The notes beneath the pieces were generated by a model, which did no database searches, had not been told where the DNA came from, and worked only from the letters and a program-made list of their open reading frames with translations. The position numbers were made by a program, and so were the translations under genes. 49,080 bases of DNA from Myxococcota bacterium (GTDB lineage: Bacteria > Myxococcota_A > UBA9160 > SMWR01): positions 1-49,080 of the forward strand of contig JBCCEW010000036.1 of assembly GCA_039030075.1 (NCBI GenBank), written 5' to 3'. Shown here piece after piece: positions 33,798-42,370 of this stretch. Numbering within the stretch: the first letter of the stretch is position 1; every line of letters begins with the position of its first letter.

Positions 33798-34399
33798 CCC
33801 GTTGGATCTGGACGTTTGCCATTCTCGTCATCGCAGCGCTGACGATCATCGCGCCGAATACGGAGTTTGGTCGCCGGGGTAGCGACGCAGCAGTCCGCAG
33901 CGATGCGCCGTCGGCGTGGAAGGCCGTCGGTCAGTCTCTCCCGGAACTCTCGCTGCAACACCTCGACGGAACACCCTTCGACCTCTCGAGTCTCGCGGGG
34001 CATCGGGTGCTCCTCACCTTCGAACGCAGCGTGGATTGGTGACCCTTCACCAAGGCGCGGCTGGTTCAGCTGCGGGATGCATTCGAGAGTCACCCGGATG
34101 TCCACATCGTTTGGGTCATGGCGGACAACCAGGTGACACCCAAAGCACTCAGCTACATCGACGGCATGGGGCTACGCCAGCGCGTCCATTTCGCGATGGA
34201 TCCCGAGAGCCGTGCGATCGATGGGCTCGGGCTGCGAAGGCCGAACCCCGAGCCCATCGAGGAAGGGGTTCCCCACCCTACGACATACCTCATCGATCGA
34301 GAAGGCACCGTGCGATTCGTCGACGTGCGCGAGGACTTCCGACTCTGGCTCGATCCGAGCGCGATCCTCAGCGCGCTGGCTCGACTGCCCACCCGTTAG
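33794..34399 (+). CDS. Redoxin-domain selenoprotein, with in-frame TGA read as selenocysteine
   Basis: Reading from ATG 33794, the frame meets one TGA at 34040-34042 and is then open to a normal stop at 34399, giving 201 residues with Sec83. A signal anchor (about 4-21) is followed by a thioredoxin/AhpC-fold domain. Around the TGA the protein reads VDW-U-PFT: the TGA takes the place of the redox Cys of DWCPFC-type peroxiredoxin-like proteins, and Thr fills the second position. HPTTYLID near 161-168 supplies the cis-Pro loop. A bSECIS-like hairpin lies 13 bases after the TGA. A nonsense mutation is the alternative, but the intact downstream domain argues against it. Confidence 0.86.
34056..34074 (+). 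promoter_or_regulatory. Probable bacterial SECIS hairpin
   Basis: CGCGGCTG (34056-34063) pairs with CAGCTGCG (34067-34074) across eight base pairs including one G-U, leaving a GTT loop. The loop starts 21 bases after the TGA at 34040, inside the spacing usual for bacterial SECIS elements, and the G next to the loop with the following U's suits SelB binding. It lies inside the coding region, as bacterial SECIS elements do. Confidence 0.72.
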
Positions 34400-34496
34400 C
34401 GATCGCTTGCTCATCGTCGGCCAAGTCCTGCGGTAGAACCGACACGAACGTGTCGCCTCGCCGGGCGAGTGACTGCCGCGTCGAGGGCAGCTTGTG

Positions 34497-35267
34497 CTAG
34501 GCGCGGCGGCGGCTGCGCATGGCAAGCGCGAAGACGCCCGCGAGAAGCTGGAGGGATGTCGCGGGCTCGGGAACGGGGACGAGTTCCTGCCAGAGCGCGA
34601 TGTCGTTGCCCTGGCTGAAGAGGTTCGCGACCCCGCCCGGTGTGACAACGACGAGTTCGCTCGCGAGCACCTCGCTTTCGTAGCTCCAGCCTGCGGGCAG
34701 ATCGAGCCCGCCAAGGCCGCCCACGACGGTCGGGTCGTAGGTGGCCGTCGACGCTCCGTCCATCGAGAAGAGCACGAACTCGGTGCCGCTCGTGTCCGTG
34801 ACCGTGTGCAGGACGCTCCCGGCGTCGTAGGTGAGGGTGGTGTTTCGGGCGACCTGGGGGCGAGCGAACGCGCCCTGGGCGCCGAATCCGATGACCGTCC
34901 CGCTGAGCACCCGAGCGATGAACTCGTGGTCGTCGCCAGCGATCTCGGGGACCAAATCCAGCGAGGCGGGGGTTCCCAGCGGCGGCGCCGGCGCGATACT
35001 GACCGTCTCGTCCGCGATGAGGTATCGCGGGTTGATCGCCGTCGAGTTCTTCTCCCAGCTCGGCCCGGGCAGGGGCGCCGCGAGGTACTGCTCGAACGTG
35101 CAGTTGCAGAGGTAGACGTTCCGGGCGAACGGGTTCTCGCCCGTCAGCTCGCGGAGTTCGGGGTTGAGCGTCAGCGCCGAGGCGGAGCCGGGGAGCCCCC
35201 CCACCAGGAGGGCCGGTGCGAGGAGGAAGGCGGCGACGATGGAAACGAGTCGAAGCGGGAGCTTCAT
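34497..35267 (-). CDS. PEP-CTERM-sorted secreted protein
   Basis: A 256-residue exported protein: signal peptide (about 1-31, ending ASA), a beta-rich middle of about 200 residues without a recognised domain, and a C-terminal VPVPEPATS motif followed by a hydrophobic helix and an Arg cluster (RSRRRA). This is the PEP-CTERM signal recognised by exosortase. It is divergent from the TetR gene at 35361, which has a perfect inverted repeat in the spacer. Its function is unknown; the fold is likely a surface or matrix protein. Confidence 0.87.
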   Translation of the reverse strand: MKLPLRLVSIVAAFLLAPALLVGGLPGSASALTLNPELRELTGENPFARNVYLCNCTFEQYLAAPLPGPSWEKNSTAINPRYLIADETVSIAPAPPLGTPASLDLVPEIAGDDHEFIARVLSGTVIGFGAQGAFARPQVARNTTLTYDAGSVLHTVTDTSGTEFVLFSMDGASTATYDPTVVGGLGGLDLPAGWSYESEVLASELVVVTPGGVANLFSQGNDIALWQELVPVPEPATSLQLLAGVFALAMRSRRRA

Positions 35268-35308
35268 CGAGGGATCTCCAATCTCGTGAGTTCGTAAACA
35301 ATTGAAAA

Positions 35309-35335
35309 TCTGATTCTCAATAGTTTAGAATCAGA
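35309..35335. promoter_or_regulatory. Perfect 9-bp inverted repeat, probable TetR operator
   Basis: TCTGATTCT (35309-35317) and AGAATCAGA (35327-35335) are perfect inverted repeats separated by nine AT-rich bases. They lie between the divergent PEP-CTERM gene and the TetR gene. ATTGA (35301) and TCAAT (35317) form a second nested pair. Confidence 0.65.
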
Positions 35336-35360
35336 ACACAAGCGATTTTCCAGGGGATCC

Positions 35361-35987
35361 ATGTCAGATCCGACCCACGAGCTGGGCGAGTCGCCCGAAC
35401 CGGAGCGGGACGGGCGGAAGCGGCGCCGGCAGCAGAGCCGCGAGGCCATTCTCCGCGCGCTGGCCGAGGCGATCGTCGAGCCCGACTTCCAACCCAGCCC
35501 GGAGTGGCTCGCGGCGCGCTCCGGCTACAGCATCAGCACGATCTTCCGGCACTTCGGCGGGCGGGACGGTCTGGCCGCTGCGGTTCAGGACCTCGTGCGG
35601 CAGCGCGTGGACGAGCACTTGTCGGGAGGCCCCCCTGAAGGGGACGTCCGCACCCGCGTCGCCGAACTCGTGCGCCGCGTCAGCGCAGTGTTCGAAACCG
35701 CGTCGCCCTTCTTGCGGGCCGTCGAGCCGGATCGCCAGCGGATGATCGGCGACCGCGCTCGCCACATCCTCGATCTCCGGGTCCGGTGTCAGATCGACGA
35801 TGCCCTGGCACAGGAGCTCTCGGCGCAGCCCGCCGACACGACCGATCTCCTCGCGACCGTCCTCTCGGTGGGCGCTTGGGGCCACATGCGTGCCGCACAG
35901 GGCCACAGCACCGAGCGCGCCGCCGAGCTGATGGAGGCTGCGGTCCTTCGCCTGCTCGGCGTTCCGGTGGAGACTCCCCGAGCCTGA
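35361..35987 (+). CDS. TetR-like transcriptional regulator
   Basis: A 208-residue regulator. An acidic-basic leader is followed by a helix-turn-helix at about 27-72 (REAILRALAEAIVE and LAARSGYSISTIFRHFGGRDGL). The C-terminal half is helical with no recognised ligand motif. It is divergent from the PEP-CTERM gene, and the perfect 9-9-9 inverted repeat lies just before it. It probably represses itself and the secreted protein. Confidence 0.87.
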   Translation: MSDPTHELGESPEPERDGRKRRRQQSREAILRALAEAIVEPDFQPSPEWLAARSGYSISTIFRHFGGRDGLAAAVQDLVRQRVDEHLSGGPPEGDVRTRVAELVRRVSAVFETASPFLRAVEPDRQRMIGDRARHILDLRVRCQIDDALAQELSAQPADTTDLLATVLSVGAWGHMRAAQGHSTERAAELMEAAVLRLLGVPVETPRA

Positions 35988-36288
35988 ACCGGCAGCGCGG
36001 TGGGCCGGTCCCATCGGGCTCTGCCCGCGTCGCCTGCCACCGGATCGGGTCGCCTGGGCTGGTCCGAAGAGCGCTACCGGCGCGCTCGCCTCCGAGGCGG
36101 ACCGCGTCGACGCCGGCGCGGGCAGAAACCGCCGAAATGGAGGGCGTTCACGATACCGCCATACGTTCTTTGATTCGTCACAGAAACGACACATGGCGAC
36201 AGCAGCATGCGCGCGTCCCGACCCCCCGGTTCGAGTGACGTTCGCTGGGGGTCTCAACCGAACACTGGGGGGTGATCTCTTGAATCCC
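35988..36288. other. 301-base spacer without a recognised feature
   Basis: Between the TetR stop and the porin start. GC-rich at first, then AT-richer (around 36150-36195) before the porin, where a promoter would be expected, but I can defend no -35/-10 pair. A GGGGGGTG motif at 36267-36274 may be the ribosome site. Confidence 0.5.
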
Positions 36289-37755
36289 ATGCTGTCGCCG
36301 GGCTTCGCGGCTCGCGCACTCTGCGTCTTACTCTTCGTCCTCGCGACTCCGGCCCTCGCGGCCGACCGCCACCAGGAGCTCCTCGACGCACTGCTCGAGA
36401 ACGGGTCCATCACCCAGGAGCAGCACGACGAGCTCTCCGAAGAGGAAGAGCGGAAGGCCGAGGAAGAAAGTGCGAAACGGGACTCGGCGGACCTGCCTCC
36501 CGTCGGCGCCGGCCCGGACGACGAAGTCGACGAGCGGGTCAACGAGGAGATCGCCCGGGCGGTGGAGCGGGTGCTCGAGCGGGAGTTCCCGATCAAGGGG
36601 AGCTACGGCAGCAAGGGTTTCCGTCTCGAGACGCGCGACGGCAACTGGCAGACGAACCTGCAGTGGCGCTTCCAGTTCCGACTCACGCACCCCTACACGG
36701 GCGATCCCCGGCAGGTGGCCAACTTCAATTCCTCGCAGGAGCGCACGAGCTTCGACGCGCGACGTCTGCGCATGAAGATCGGCGGACACGGCTACCGGCC
36801 GTGGCTGAAGTACTACTTCGAGATCGATCTCCAGCCTCTGCGCGACGCCGACGACTCGAGCGCGAGGTCGAGCGCGCGCGTGATCGACTGGCGCGTCGAC
36901 ATCGCGAAGTTCGAGAAGATCGCCCTGCGGCTGGGTCAGTGGAAGATCGACTACAACCGTGAGCGGGTCGATTCCTCGGGTCGCCAGCAGTTCGTCGAAC
37001 GGTCGATCGTCAACCGGATCTTCACGATCGATCGCCAGGTCGGCGTCTCGCTGCGTGGGCGCCTCTTCGCGGGGACGCCCGCCGATCTCCGCTACTACGC
37101 CGGCATCTTCAACGGCGAGGGGCGGGGGACCTCGAACGACGACAACGAGCTGATGTACGTCGGCCGGATCCAGTGGAACTTCCTCGGTCGCGATCTCGCC
37201 CTGCGGCAGACGGACGTCGAGCGCACCGAGAAGCCCACGGGCAGCCTCGCCTTCGGCGCGGCGCAGACCCGTAGCCGCTGCACGCGCTGGTCTTCGAGCG
37301 GCTGCGGCAACCTCGACGGCTTCGCGGCCCCGGGCGCCGCCAACCTCCGGCAGTTCGAGACGCGCCAGGCCGTGCAGGAACTCGCCTTCAAGTGGCAGGG
37401 CTTCTCGTTCCAGCAGGAATGGCATTGGAAGCGCGTCGAGGACAAGGCGATGAACACGGAGAACGACCTCTACGGGTTCTACGCCCAGAGCGGCTACTTC
37501 TTCCACGAGCTCTTCGAGGTCGTCCCCGAGGAGCTCGAACTCGCCTTCCGCTACGCCTTCGTTCGCGAGCCGAACGCGACCTCGAGGAACCGGAGCAACG
37601 AGCGCCAGGAGTTCACCCTGGGCGCGAACTGGTTCTTCTGGGGCCACAACAACAAGATCACGGCCGACTGGTCCTACCTGACGCTCGACGACGACGTGCT
37701 CCGTCGCGACGTCTTCGACCACCGCTTCCGGCTGCAGTGGGACATCTCCTTCTGA
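36289..37755 (+). CDS. Outer-membrane porin of the phosphate-selective OprP/OprO type
   Basis: A 488-residue outer-membrane protein. A signal peptide (about 1-24, ending ALAAD) is followed by a predicted alpha-helical, acidic coiled-coil stretch (about 30-85; rich in Glu) and then a beta-barrel of about 390 residues with alternating aromatic strands, ending in a Phe (WDISF) as outer-membrane proteins do. Blocks such as GWRVDIAKFEKIALRLGQWK-like strands fit the OprO/P family, which takes up phosphate, pyrophosphate or other anions. Start is ATG 36289 or TTG 36280. It could also import the organic substrates used nearby. Confidence 0.87.
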   Translation: MLSPGFAARALCVLLFVLATPALAADRHQELLDALLENGSITQEQHDELSEEEERKAEEESAKRDSADLPPVGAGPDDEVDERVNEEIARAVERVLEREFPIKGSYGSKGFRLETRDGNWQTNLQWRFQFRLTHPYTGDPRQVANFNSSQERTSFDARRLRMKIGGHGYRPWLKYYFEIDLQPLRDADDSSARSSARVIDWRVDIAKFEKIALRLGQWKIDYNRERVDSSGRQQFVERSIVNRIFTIDRQVGVSLRGRLFAGTPADLRYYAGIFNGEGRGTSNDDNELMYVGRIQWNFLGRDLALRQTDVERTEKPTGSLAFGAAQTRSRCTRWSSSGCGNLDGFAAPGAANLRQFETRQAVQELAFKWQGFSFQQEWHWKRVEDKAMNTENDLYGFYAQSGYFFHELFEVVPEELELAFRYAFVREPNATSRNRSNERQEFTLGANWFFWGHNNKITADWSYLTLDDDVLRRDVFDHRFRLQWDISF

Positions 37756-37792
37756 CGTCGGACTGCGGCCTTTTCGGGCCTGCGCGCTAGCC

Positions 37793-37821
37793 GGGGGCAG
37801 CCTCTTCGCGGGGCTGCCCCC
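37793..37821 (+). terminator. Strong GC hairpin, probable transcription terminator
   Basis: GGGGGCAGCC (37793-37802) pairs perfectly with GGCTGCCCCC (37812-37821) around a nine-base loop, 38 bases after the porin stop. There is no clear T run, so it may be a weak or Rho-assisted terminator. Confidence 0.55.
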
Positions 37822-37858
37822 GAGCCGTTGCATCCGGTGCTTGAGCTAGCATCCGGAC

Positions 37859-38683
37859 GTGTTCACCTACCTCAACCCCAAGATTCGCGAGCGCCTGATC
37901 GACGAAGGCAAGCTCGTCCGGATCGGTGCGCAGGGGCAACTTCTCGACCCGCGGGCCCAGCCCCCCTCGGACGCGTTGGCGTTGAACGTCCTGGGCCCGA
38001 TCCCGCTACCGATGGGGATCGGAGAGCATCCGGAGACGGTGGACTGGTACGCGGCGGTTCGCAGCACCGAGCTCGGAGAGGTCGAGTCTCTCGCCGGTAC
38101 CCTCCGCAAGAGCGGCGGCCAACATCTCTTCTCGATGCTGGCGTCGTCGATGGCGGTCAACAGCGTGCTCGTCGTCGGGAACCCCAAAGCCGCCGAGTCT
38201 CCGCTGGTGCGGGTGCACTCGAGCTGCCTCACGGGTGACGTCTTCGGCTCGCACCGCTGCGAGTGCGGCCCCCAGCTCAGCGCGGCGACGGATCGGATCA
38301 CCACCGAACCCCAGGGCGGCATCCTCGTCTACATGGCCGGGCACGAGGGGCGCGGCATCGGGCTCTGGGCCAAGGCGGCCACCTACATCCTGCAGGACGA
38401 GGGCGAGAACACCTATCAGGCGAACCGGTCCCTCGGGCTCCCGGACGATTCCCGCGACTTCAGCGACGCGGGGGCGCTCCTCCACTACTTCCTCGGCAAC
38501 CGGCCCTTCCGCTTGCTAACCAACAACCCGAAGAAGATCGAGGACCTCGCCGCCTTCGGCCTCGAGCAGATCACGCGGGTGAAGCACGTCACCGGGGTCG
38601 GGGACTGGAACCGCCGCTACCTGAGTGCGAAGCAGGACTGGGGGCACAAGATCGATTCGGACGATCTGGAGCCCGAGAGCTAG
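37859..38683 (+). CDS. ribA: GTP cyclohydrolase II (stand-alone)
   Basis: A 274-residue GTP cyclohydrolase II. The zinc site is Cys123, Cys134 and Cys136 (SSCLTGDVFGSHRCECGPQ). GHEGRGIGL and LLTNNPKK fit the GTP-binding and catalytic loops of E. coli RibA. It opens GTP and releases formate and pyrophosphate, the first riboflavin step. The N-terminal 110 residues are longer than in E. coli RibA. GTG 37859 is the start. It stands convergent with the RibBA-like gene, which lacks a working cyclohydrolase zinc site, so it is the likely supplier of that activity. Confidence 0.9.
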   Translation: MFTYLNPKIRERLIDEGKLVRIGAQGQLLDPRAQPPSDALALNVLGPIPLPMGIGEHPETVDWYAAVRSTELGEVESLAGTLRKSGGQHLFSMLASSMAVNSVLVVGNPKAAESPLVRVHSSCLTGDVFGSHRCECGPQLSAATDRITTEPQGGILVYMAGHEGRGIGLWAKAATYILQDEGENTYQANRSLGLPDDSRDFSDAGALLHYFLGNRPFRLLTNNPKKIEDLAAFGLEQITRVKHVTGVGDWNRRYLSAKQDWGHKIDSDDLEPES

Positions 38684-38698
38684 CGCTGCGCCCTCGCT

Positions 38699-39844
38699 TC
38701 AGCTCTTGGGCTTGAGGCGGTGAACACTCGCCGAGACCGGCTCGAGGGGCACGACCTCGTCGACCGAGAGCTCGAAGCCTTCGAGCCCCACGATGCGCCG
38801 CGGACGGTTGGTCATCAGGCGCATCCGGTGGATCCCGAGGTCCGACAGGATCTGCGCCCCGACGCCATAGTCTCGCAGCCGGTCCGAGTCTGCGCGCGGA
38901 GGTGCGGCGTCCATGCCCTTCTCGAGGGTTCGTTGGAGGAGCTCGCTGATGCGTTCGCCACCGCCGGGCTGCCCGATCAAGACGATGGCACCGCGGCCTT
39001 CCTCTTGAATCCGGCACATCGGCGCCTCGAGCACCGTCGGCCGCCCGAGGTCCGGGAGGTAGCCGTTCATGGCGGACATCGCCTGCATCCGGACCAGCAC
39101 CGGCTCCCCACTCCCGATGTCGCCCTGGGTGAAGACCACGTGCTCGATCTCGTCCGGGAGGCTGCGGTAGACGATCGAGTGGAAGGTGCCGTGCAGGAAG
39201 TCGATGTCGAGCTCGACGTGGCGCCGGACGAGCTTCTCCTTGACGCGGCGGAACGCGATCAGATCCGCGATGGAGATGATCTTGAGGTCGTGCTCCTTCG
39301 CGAACTGCTCGAGCTCCGCGCGTCGCGCCATACTGCCGTCGTCCTTGAGAATCTCGCAGATGACGCCGGCCGGCGTCAGACCGGCGAGGCGGGCGAGATC
39401 CACGGAGCCCTCGGTATGGCCCGTGCGCACGAGCACGCCGCCGTCCCGTGCGATCAAGGGGAAGATGTGGCCCGGGCGGGCGAGGTCCCGTGCCGTCGAC
39501 TTGGGGTCCACGGCGACCTGAATCGTGCGCGCGCGGTCCGCGGCGCTGATCCCTGTCGTGACACCCTCGCGGGCCTCGATCGACACCGTGAAGGCCGTCT
39601 GGAACTGGGCCGAGTTGTTCCCGACCATCGGCGGGAGGTCGAGTTCGGCGGCGCGCTCCTCGGTCACGGTGAGGCAGATGAGCCCGCGCCCGTGTTTCGC
39701 CATGAAGTTCACCCACTCGGGAGTGATCTTCTCGGCGGCAATCACGATGTCGCCCTCGTTTTCCCGGTCCTCGTCATCGACCACGATCACGGGTTTGCCG
39801 CGCTGGATCTCCTGGATCGCTTCATGGACGTGGTCGAGCGGCAT
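38699..39844 (-). CDS. ribB: 3,4-dihydroxy-2-butanone-4-phosphate synthase with degenerate GTP cyclohydrolase II domain (RibBA-like)
   Basis: A 381-residue two-domain protein. Residues about 1-200 are an intact RibB domain: [10 protein letters not shown], the HGRGLICL loop, RPGHIFPL and [13 protein letters not shown], which bind ribulose 5-phosphate and Mg. The second half aligns with GTP cyclohydrolase II but has [18 protein letters not shown] in place of the zinc Cys motif, so it should be inactive or regulatory. RibB makes the four-carbon riboflavin precursor. The ATG at 39844 has AAGGAGG six bases upstream. It is adjacent to and convergent with the intact ribA at 37859. Confidence 0.93.
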   Translation of the reverse strand: MPLDHVHEAIQEIQRGKPVIVVDDEDRENEGDIVIAAEKITPEWVNFMAKHGRGLICLTVTEERAAELDLPPMVGNNSAQFQTAFTVSIEAREGVTTGISAADRARTIQVAVDPKSTARDLARPGHIFPLIARDGGVLVRTGHTEGSVDLARLAGLTPAGVICEILKDDGSMARRAELEQFAKEHDLKIISIADLIAFRRVKEKLVRRHVELDIDFLHGTFHSIVYRSLPDEIEHVVFTQGDIGSGEPVLVRMQAMSAMNGYLPDLGRPTVLEAPMCRIQEEGRGAIVLIGQPGGGERISELLQRTLEKGMDAAPPRADSDRLRDYGVGAQILSDLGIHRMRLMTNRPRRIVGLEGFELSVDEVVPLEPVSASVHRLKPKS

Positions 39845-39951
39845 GGGAGGCCTCCTTGGCGAGCCGGTCCGTGGCTGCGCACGCGAAGCTACCACGGTTG
39901 GCGAGTGAGGTCCGCGGGTGGCTCGAAGGCCAGCGAGTGTATCGGGCGCCT

Positions 39952-41145
39952 TCAGTCGATCGTACGCACGTTCTTGGGCCAGGGGTCGCGGAACCGCTTT
40001 CCGCGTTGCCAGGCTGCGATCTCGTCGTCGGTGCAGAGGGCGTTTCGCAGGGCAGCGGCGAAGGCCTCGCGCTCCGCGGGGAGACCGATGAGCGTGAGCT
40101 CGTTGCGACGATCCCCGAAGATCGGGTGCGCCGTTTCGAGCTGCCTTCGGAGCACCTCGGCTTCCTCGCGCGTGAGTTTCCCGTAGCGGTTCTCAGCCGC
40201 CTCGACGGTCCAGATGCCCGTGAGTTCGAGGTCGATCTGGCTGCCGGACTGTTGCCAGAGGAGGACGTCCTCCGGTCGAGAGGCGAGCCACAGGAATCCC
40301 TTGATGCGGTACAGGCCGGTGCCGAGCTGGCTTTGGCACGCGTCGTACAGTCGCTGAGGATGGAAGGGGCGCCGGTCGCGGAACACGATCGCCTCGACAT
40401 CGTCCGCGGTGGCGGCTTCAGGGCCGAGGCGGAAGCGTTCGGCTCGGCGCTCGAGCTCGCCGGGCTCGGGCGCCCGTGCGGAGTCGAGCTGCGCCAAGCG
40501 CAGCCCGCCTTGCGCCGAGAGCCCCACCGTGGCCAGCGGTTGGAGCTGCTGCAGGGTACGCACCTGGGCATCGACCACGGACCGGGGAAGGGTGTCGACC
40601 TTCGTCAGGAGGATCACGCTGGCGAAGGCGAGCTGCTCGACGAACAGCTCGGCGGCCCGTTGGAGGGCGACGTCGCTGGATGCGGCGGCTTCGCGGGTGA
40701 AGACGCGACCATCCGCGAAGTCGCGGTGCAGATTGAGCGCGTCGACCGTCACGATGAAGTGGCGCAGGGTGAAGCGTTCATCCTGCGTGAGCGCCGAGAT
40801 GAGCGGCCAGGGCCTCGCCACACCCGTGCTCTCGCACAGGACATGCGGCGGCGCCGGGTCGAGGGTTGCGATCTCGGCCAGCGTGCGGCCGACGGAGGCG
40901 TGGAGTTGTTCTCGGGCGTGCACTCCATGCAGGGCGGCCACGCGATCGACGAGACAACCCATCTCCGGTGTGGCGTTCTCGTCGGAGAGGAGTCCCGCAT
41001 CGAGGCCGAACTCGCTGAGGTCGTGAACGATGAGTGCTGCGCCGCGCAGCGCCTCGTCGCGGCGCCAACGTCGGAGCAGGGTCGTCTTTCCCGAGCCCAG
41101 GAAACCGCAGGGAACCGTGACGGGCAGTCTCTCGGAAGTGCCCAT
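39952..41145 (-). CDS. COG0523/CobW-like GTPase without a CxCC metal motif
   Basis: A 397-residue P-loop GTPase. The Walker A is GFLGSGKT (14-21), the Walker B/ESTG and LLTKVD motifs follow, and the C-terminal CobW_C domain (about 250-390) is complete. CobW-family proteins insert metals into proteins. The usual GCICC or CxCC motif after switch I is replaced by Met-Gly-Cys64-Leu-Val-Asp, so only one Cys remains. It may serve a different metal or protein. It is not near a zinc-transport operon. It lies downstream on the same strand after LysR at 41365. Confidence 0.87.
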   Translation of the reverse strand: MGTSERLPVTVPCGFLGSGKTTLLRRWRRDEALRGAALIVHDLSEFGLDAGLLSDENATPEMGCLVDRVAALHGVHAREQLHASVGRTLAEIATLDPAPPHVLCESTGVARPWPLISALTQDERFTLRHFIVTVDALNLHRDFADGRVFTREAAASSDVALQRAAELFVEQLAFASVILLTKVDTLPRSVVDAQVRTLQQLQPLATVGLSAQGGLRLAQLDSARAPEPGELERRAERFRLGPEAATADDVEAIVFRDRRPFHPQRLYDACQSQLGTGLYRIKGFLWLASRPEDVLLWQQSGSQIDLELTGIWTVEAAENRYGKLTREEAEVLRRQLETAHPIFGDRRNELTLIGLPAEREAFAAALRNALCTDDEIAAWQRGKRFRDPWPKNVRTID

Positions 41146-41364
41146 CTGCGGCTACTCCGTCCGCTCGTCGTCTATCGGGGCCATCCTTCCGCGAACCTCC
41201 CTCTCGAGCCGCATTCTCGCATAGGGCATCATGGTTGCCTCTCTGGCAGCGCCGCGTGTGCCGCCCTCGGCTCAGGTCTTTGGAAGCGTGTTGCTCGATC
41301 GGCCCCGACGCTCCCCAGCACGATCGGCGTAGGAAGCCTCGCAGATCTCGGGACGGGGCAGTCG

Positions 41365-42267
41365 CTATGGACCGTCGGATGCGTTCGCACTTCGTCGCGC
41401 AGCGCGAATCAGCTGTTGGATGGACTCTTCGCGTTCGCCGCTTCTCCACGCGAGCTGCAGCGGGAGTTCGACCTTCAGGTCCCGGGCCGAAACGAAGTCC
41501 ACGAGCTTGGGGGGCCGCATCCGGTTGGCCGAGTTGGCGAACCCGATGCCAACCCCAGCCGAGACCAGGCTCAGCATGGTCTGTTCGTCGCGGGTTTCCT
41601 GGACGATGTTCGGTGACAGCCCGGCTCGCTGAGTCGCCGCCAGGATCCGGTCATGGTAGTCAGGGGAGGTCTTCCTCCGAAAGAGGACGAGCGGCTCCGT
41701 GGCGAGATCCCGAAGGCGAAGGTCCGTGCGACCGCGCCAGCCGCGACTCCGAGGGACGGCGAGCACGACGTCGTCTCTTTGAACCAGGAGGGACCGGATG
41801 CCCCCGGGCCTGGGCCCGAGGAGATAGGCGAACCCGGCCCCGACTCGGTGCGCTTCGAGCTGATGGACGAGCTCGGCTGCGAGCAGGGGCATCAGCTCGA
41901 TCGTCACGTCAGGGAACTTCGTACGGTAATGACGCAGCAGCCGAGGCATCACCCCTCCCCACGCTGCGTTCTCCGCGTAGCCGACACGCAAGAAGCCGCT
42001 CTGGCCCCGGGCCACTTTCTGGGCCCTGCCACGCGCGGCTTCCGCTCGCGCGAGGATCTCCCGGGCCTCCCTCAGAAACGCCTCGCCCGCGGCCGTCAGT
42101 CGCACACCTCGGGGCAGGCGCTCGAAGACCTCGCAGTCCAGATCCTCCTCGAGGCTCATGATCTGCCGGCTGAGCGCGGGTTGGGCAATGTGCAGCCGCC
42201 CAGCGGCGCCCTTCACGCTCCCTTCCTCGGCCACCGCGACGAAGTAACGGAGGTGTCTCAGTTCCAT
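41365..42267 (-). CDS. LysR-family transcriptional regulator
   Basis: A 300-residue LysR protein with the helix-turn-helix at about 1-60 (MELRHLRYFVAVAEEGSVKGAAGRLHIAQPALSRQI, E-DL-CEVFERLPRGV). The effector domain runs from about 90 to 290 and resembles BenM/CatR-type regulators of aromatic breakdown. It is divergent from the alpha/beta hydrolase at 42371, so it is its probable regulator. The 103-base spacer contains an AT-rich stretch (42268-42320) suitable for binding. Confidence 0.92.
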   Translation of the reverse strand: MELRHLRYFVAVAEEGSVKGAAGRLHIAQPALSRQIMSLEEDLDCEVFERLPRGVRLTAAGEAFLREAREILARAEAARGRAQKVARGQSGFLRVGYAENAAWGGVMPRLLRHYRTKFPDVTIELMPLLAAELVHQLEAHRVGAGFAYLLGPRPGGIRSLLVQRDDVVLAVPRSRGWRGRTDLRLRDLATEPLVLFRRKTSPDYHDRILAATQRAGLSPNIVQETRDEQTMLSLVSAGVGIGFANSANRMRPPKLVDFVSARDLKVELPLQLAWRSGEREESIQQLIRAARRSANASDGP

Positions 42268-42370
42268 TTATACCTTCTAGGCATCGCACCTATGCAAAGA
42301 AAGCATTTTACGCATATCGAGAGCTGGCGTACATCCTCTGCGTGCATTCAAGGGAGAAGGGACAGGAAGC

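Noticed and set aside
34040-34042. TGA as a simple nonsense mutation splitting the redoxin into two pseudogene parts
   Set aside because: The TGA falls precisely on the redox-active residue, the downstream domain shows no decay, and a SECIS-like hairpin follows; selenocysteine explains it better.
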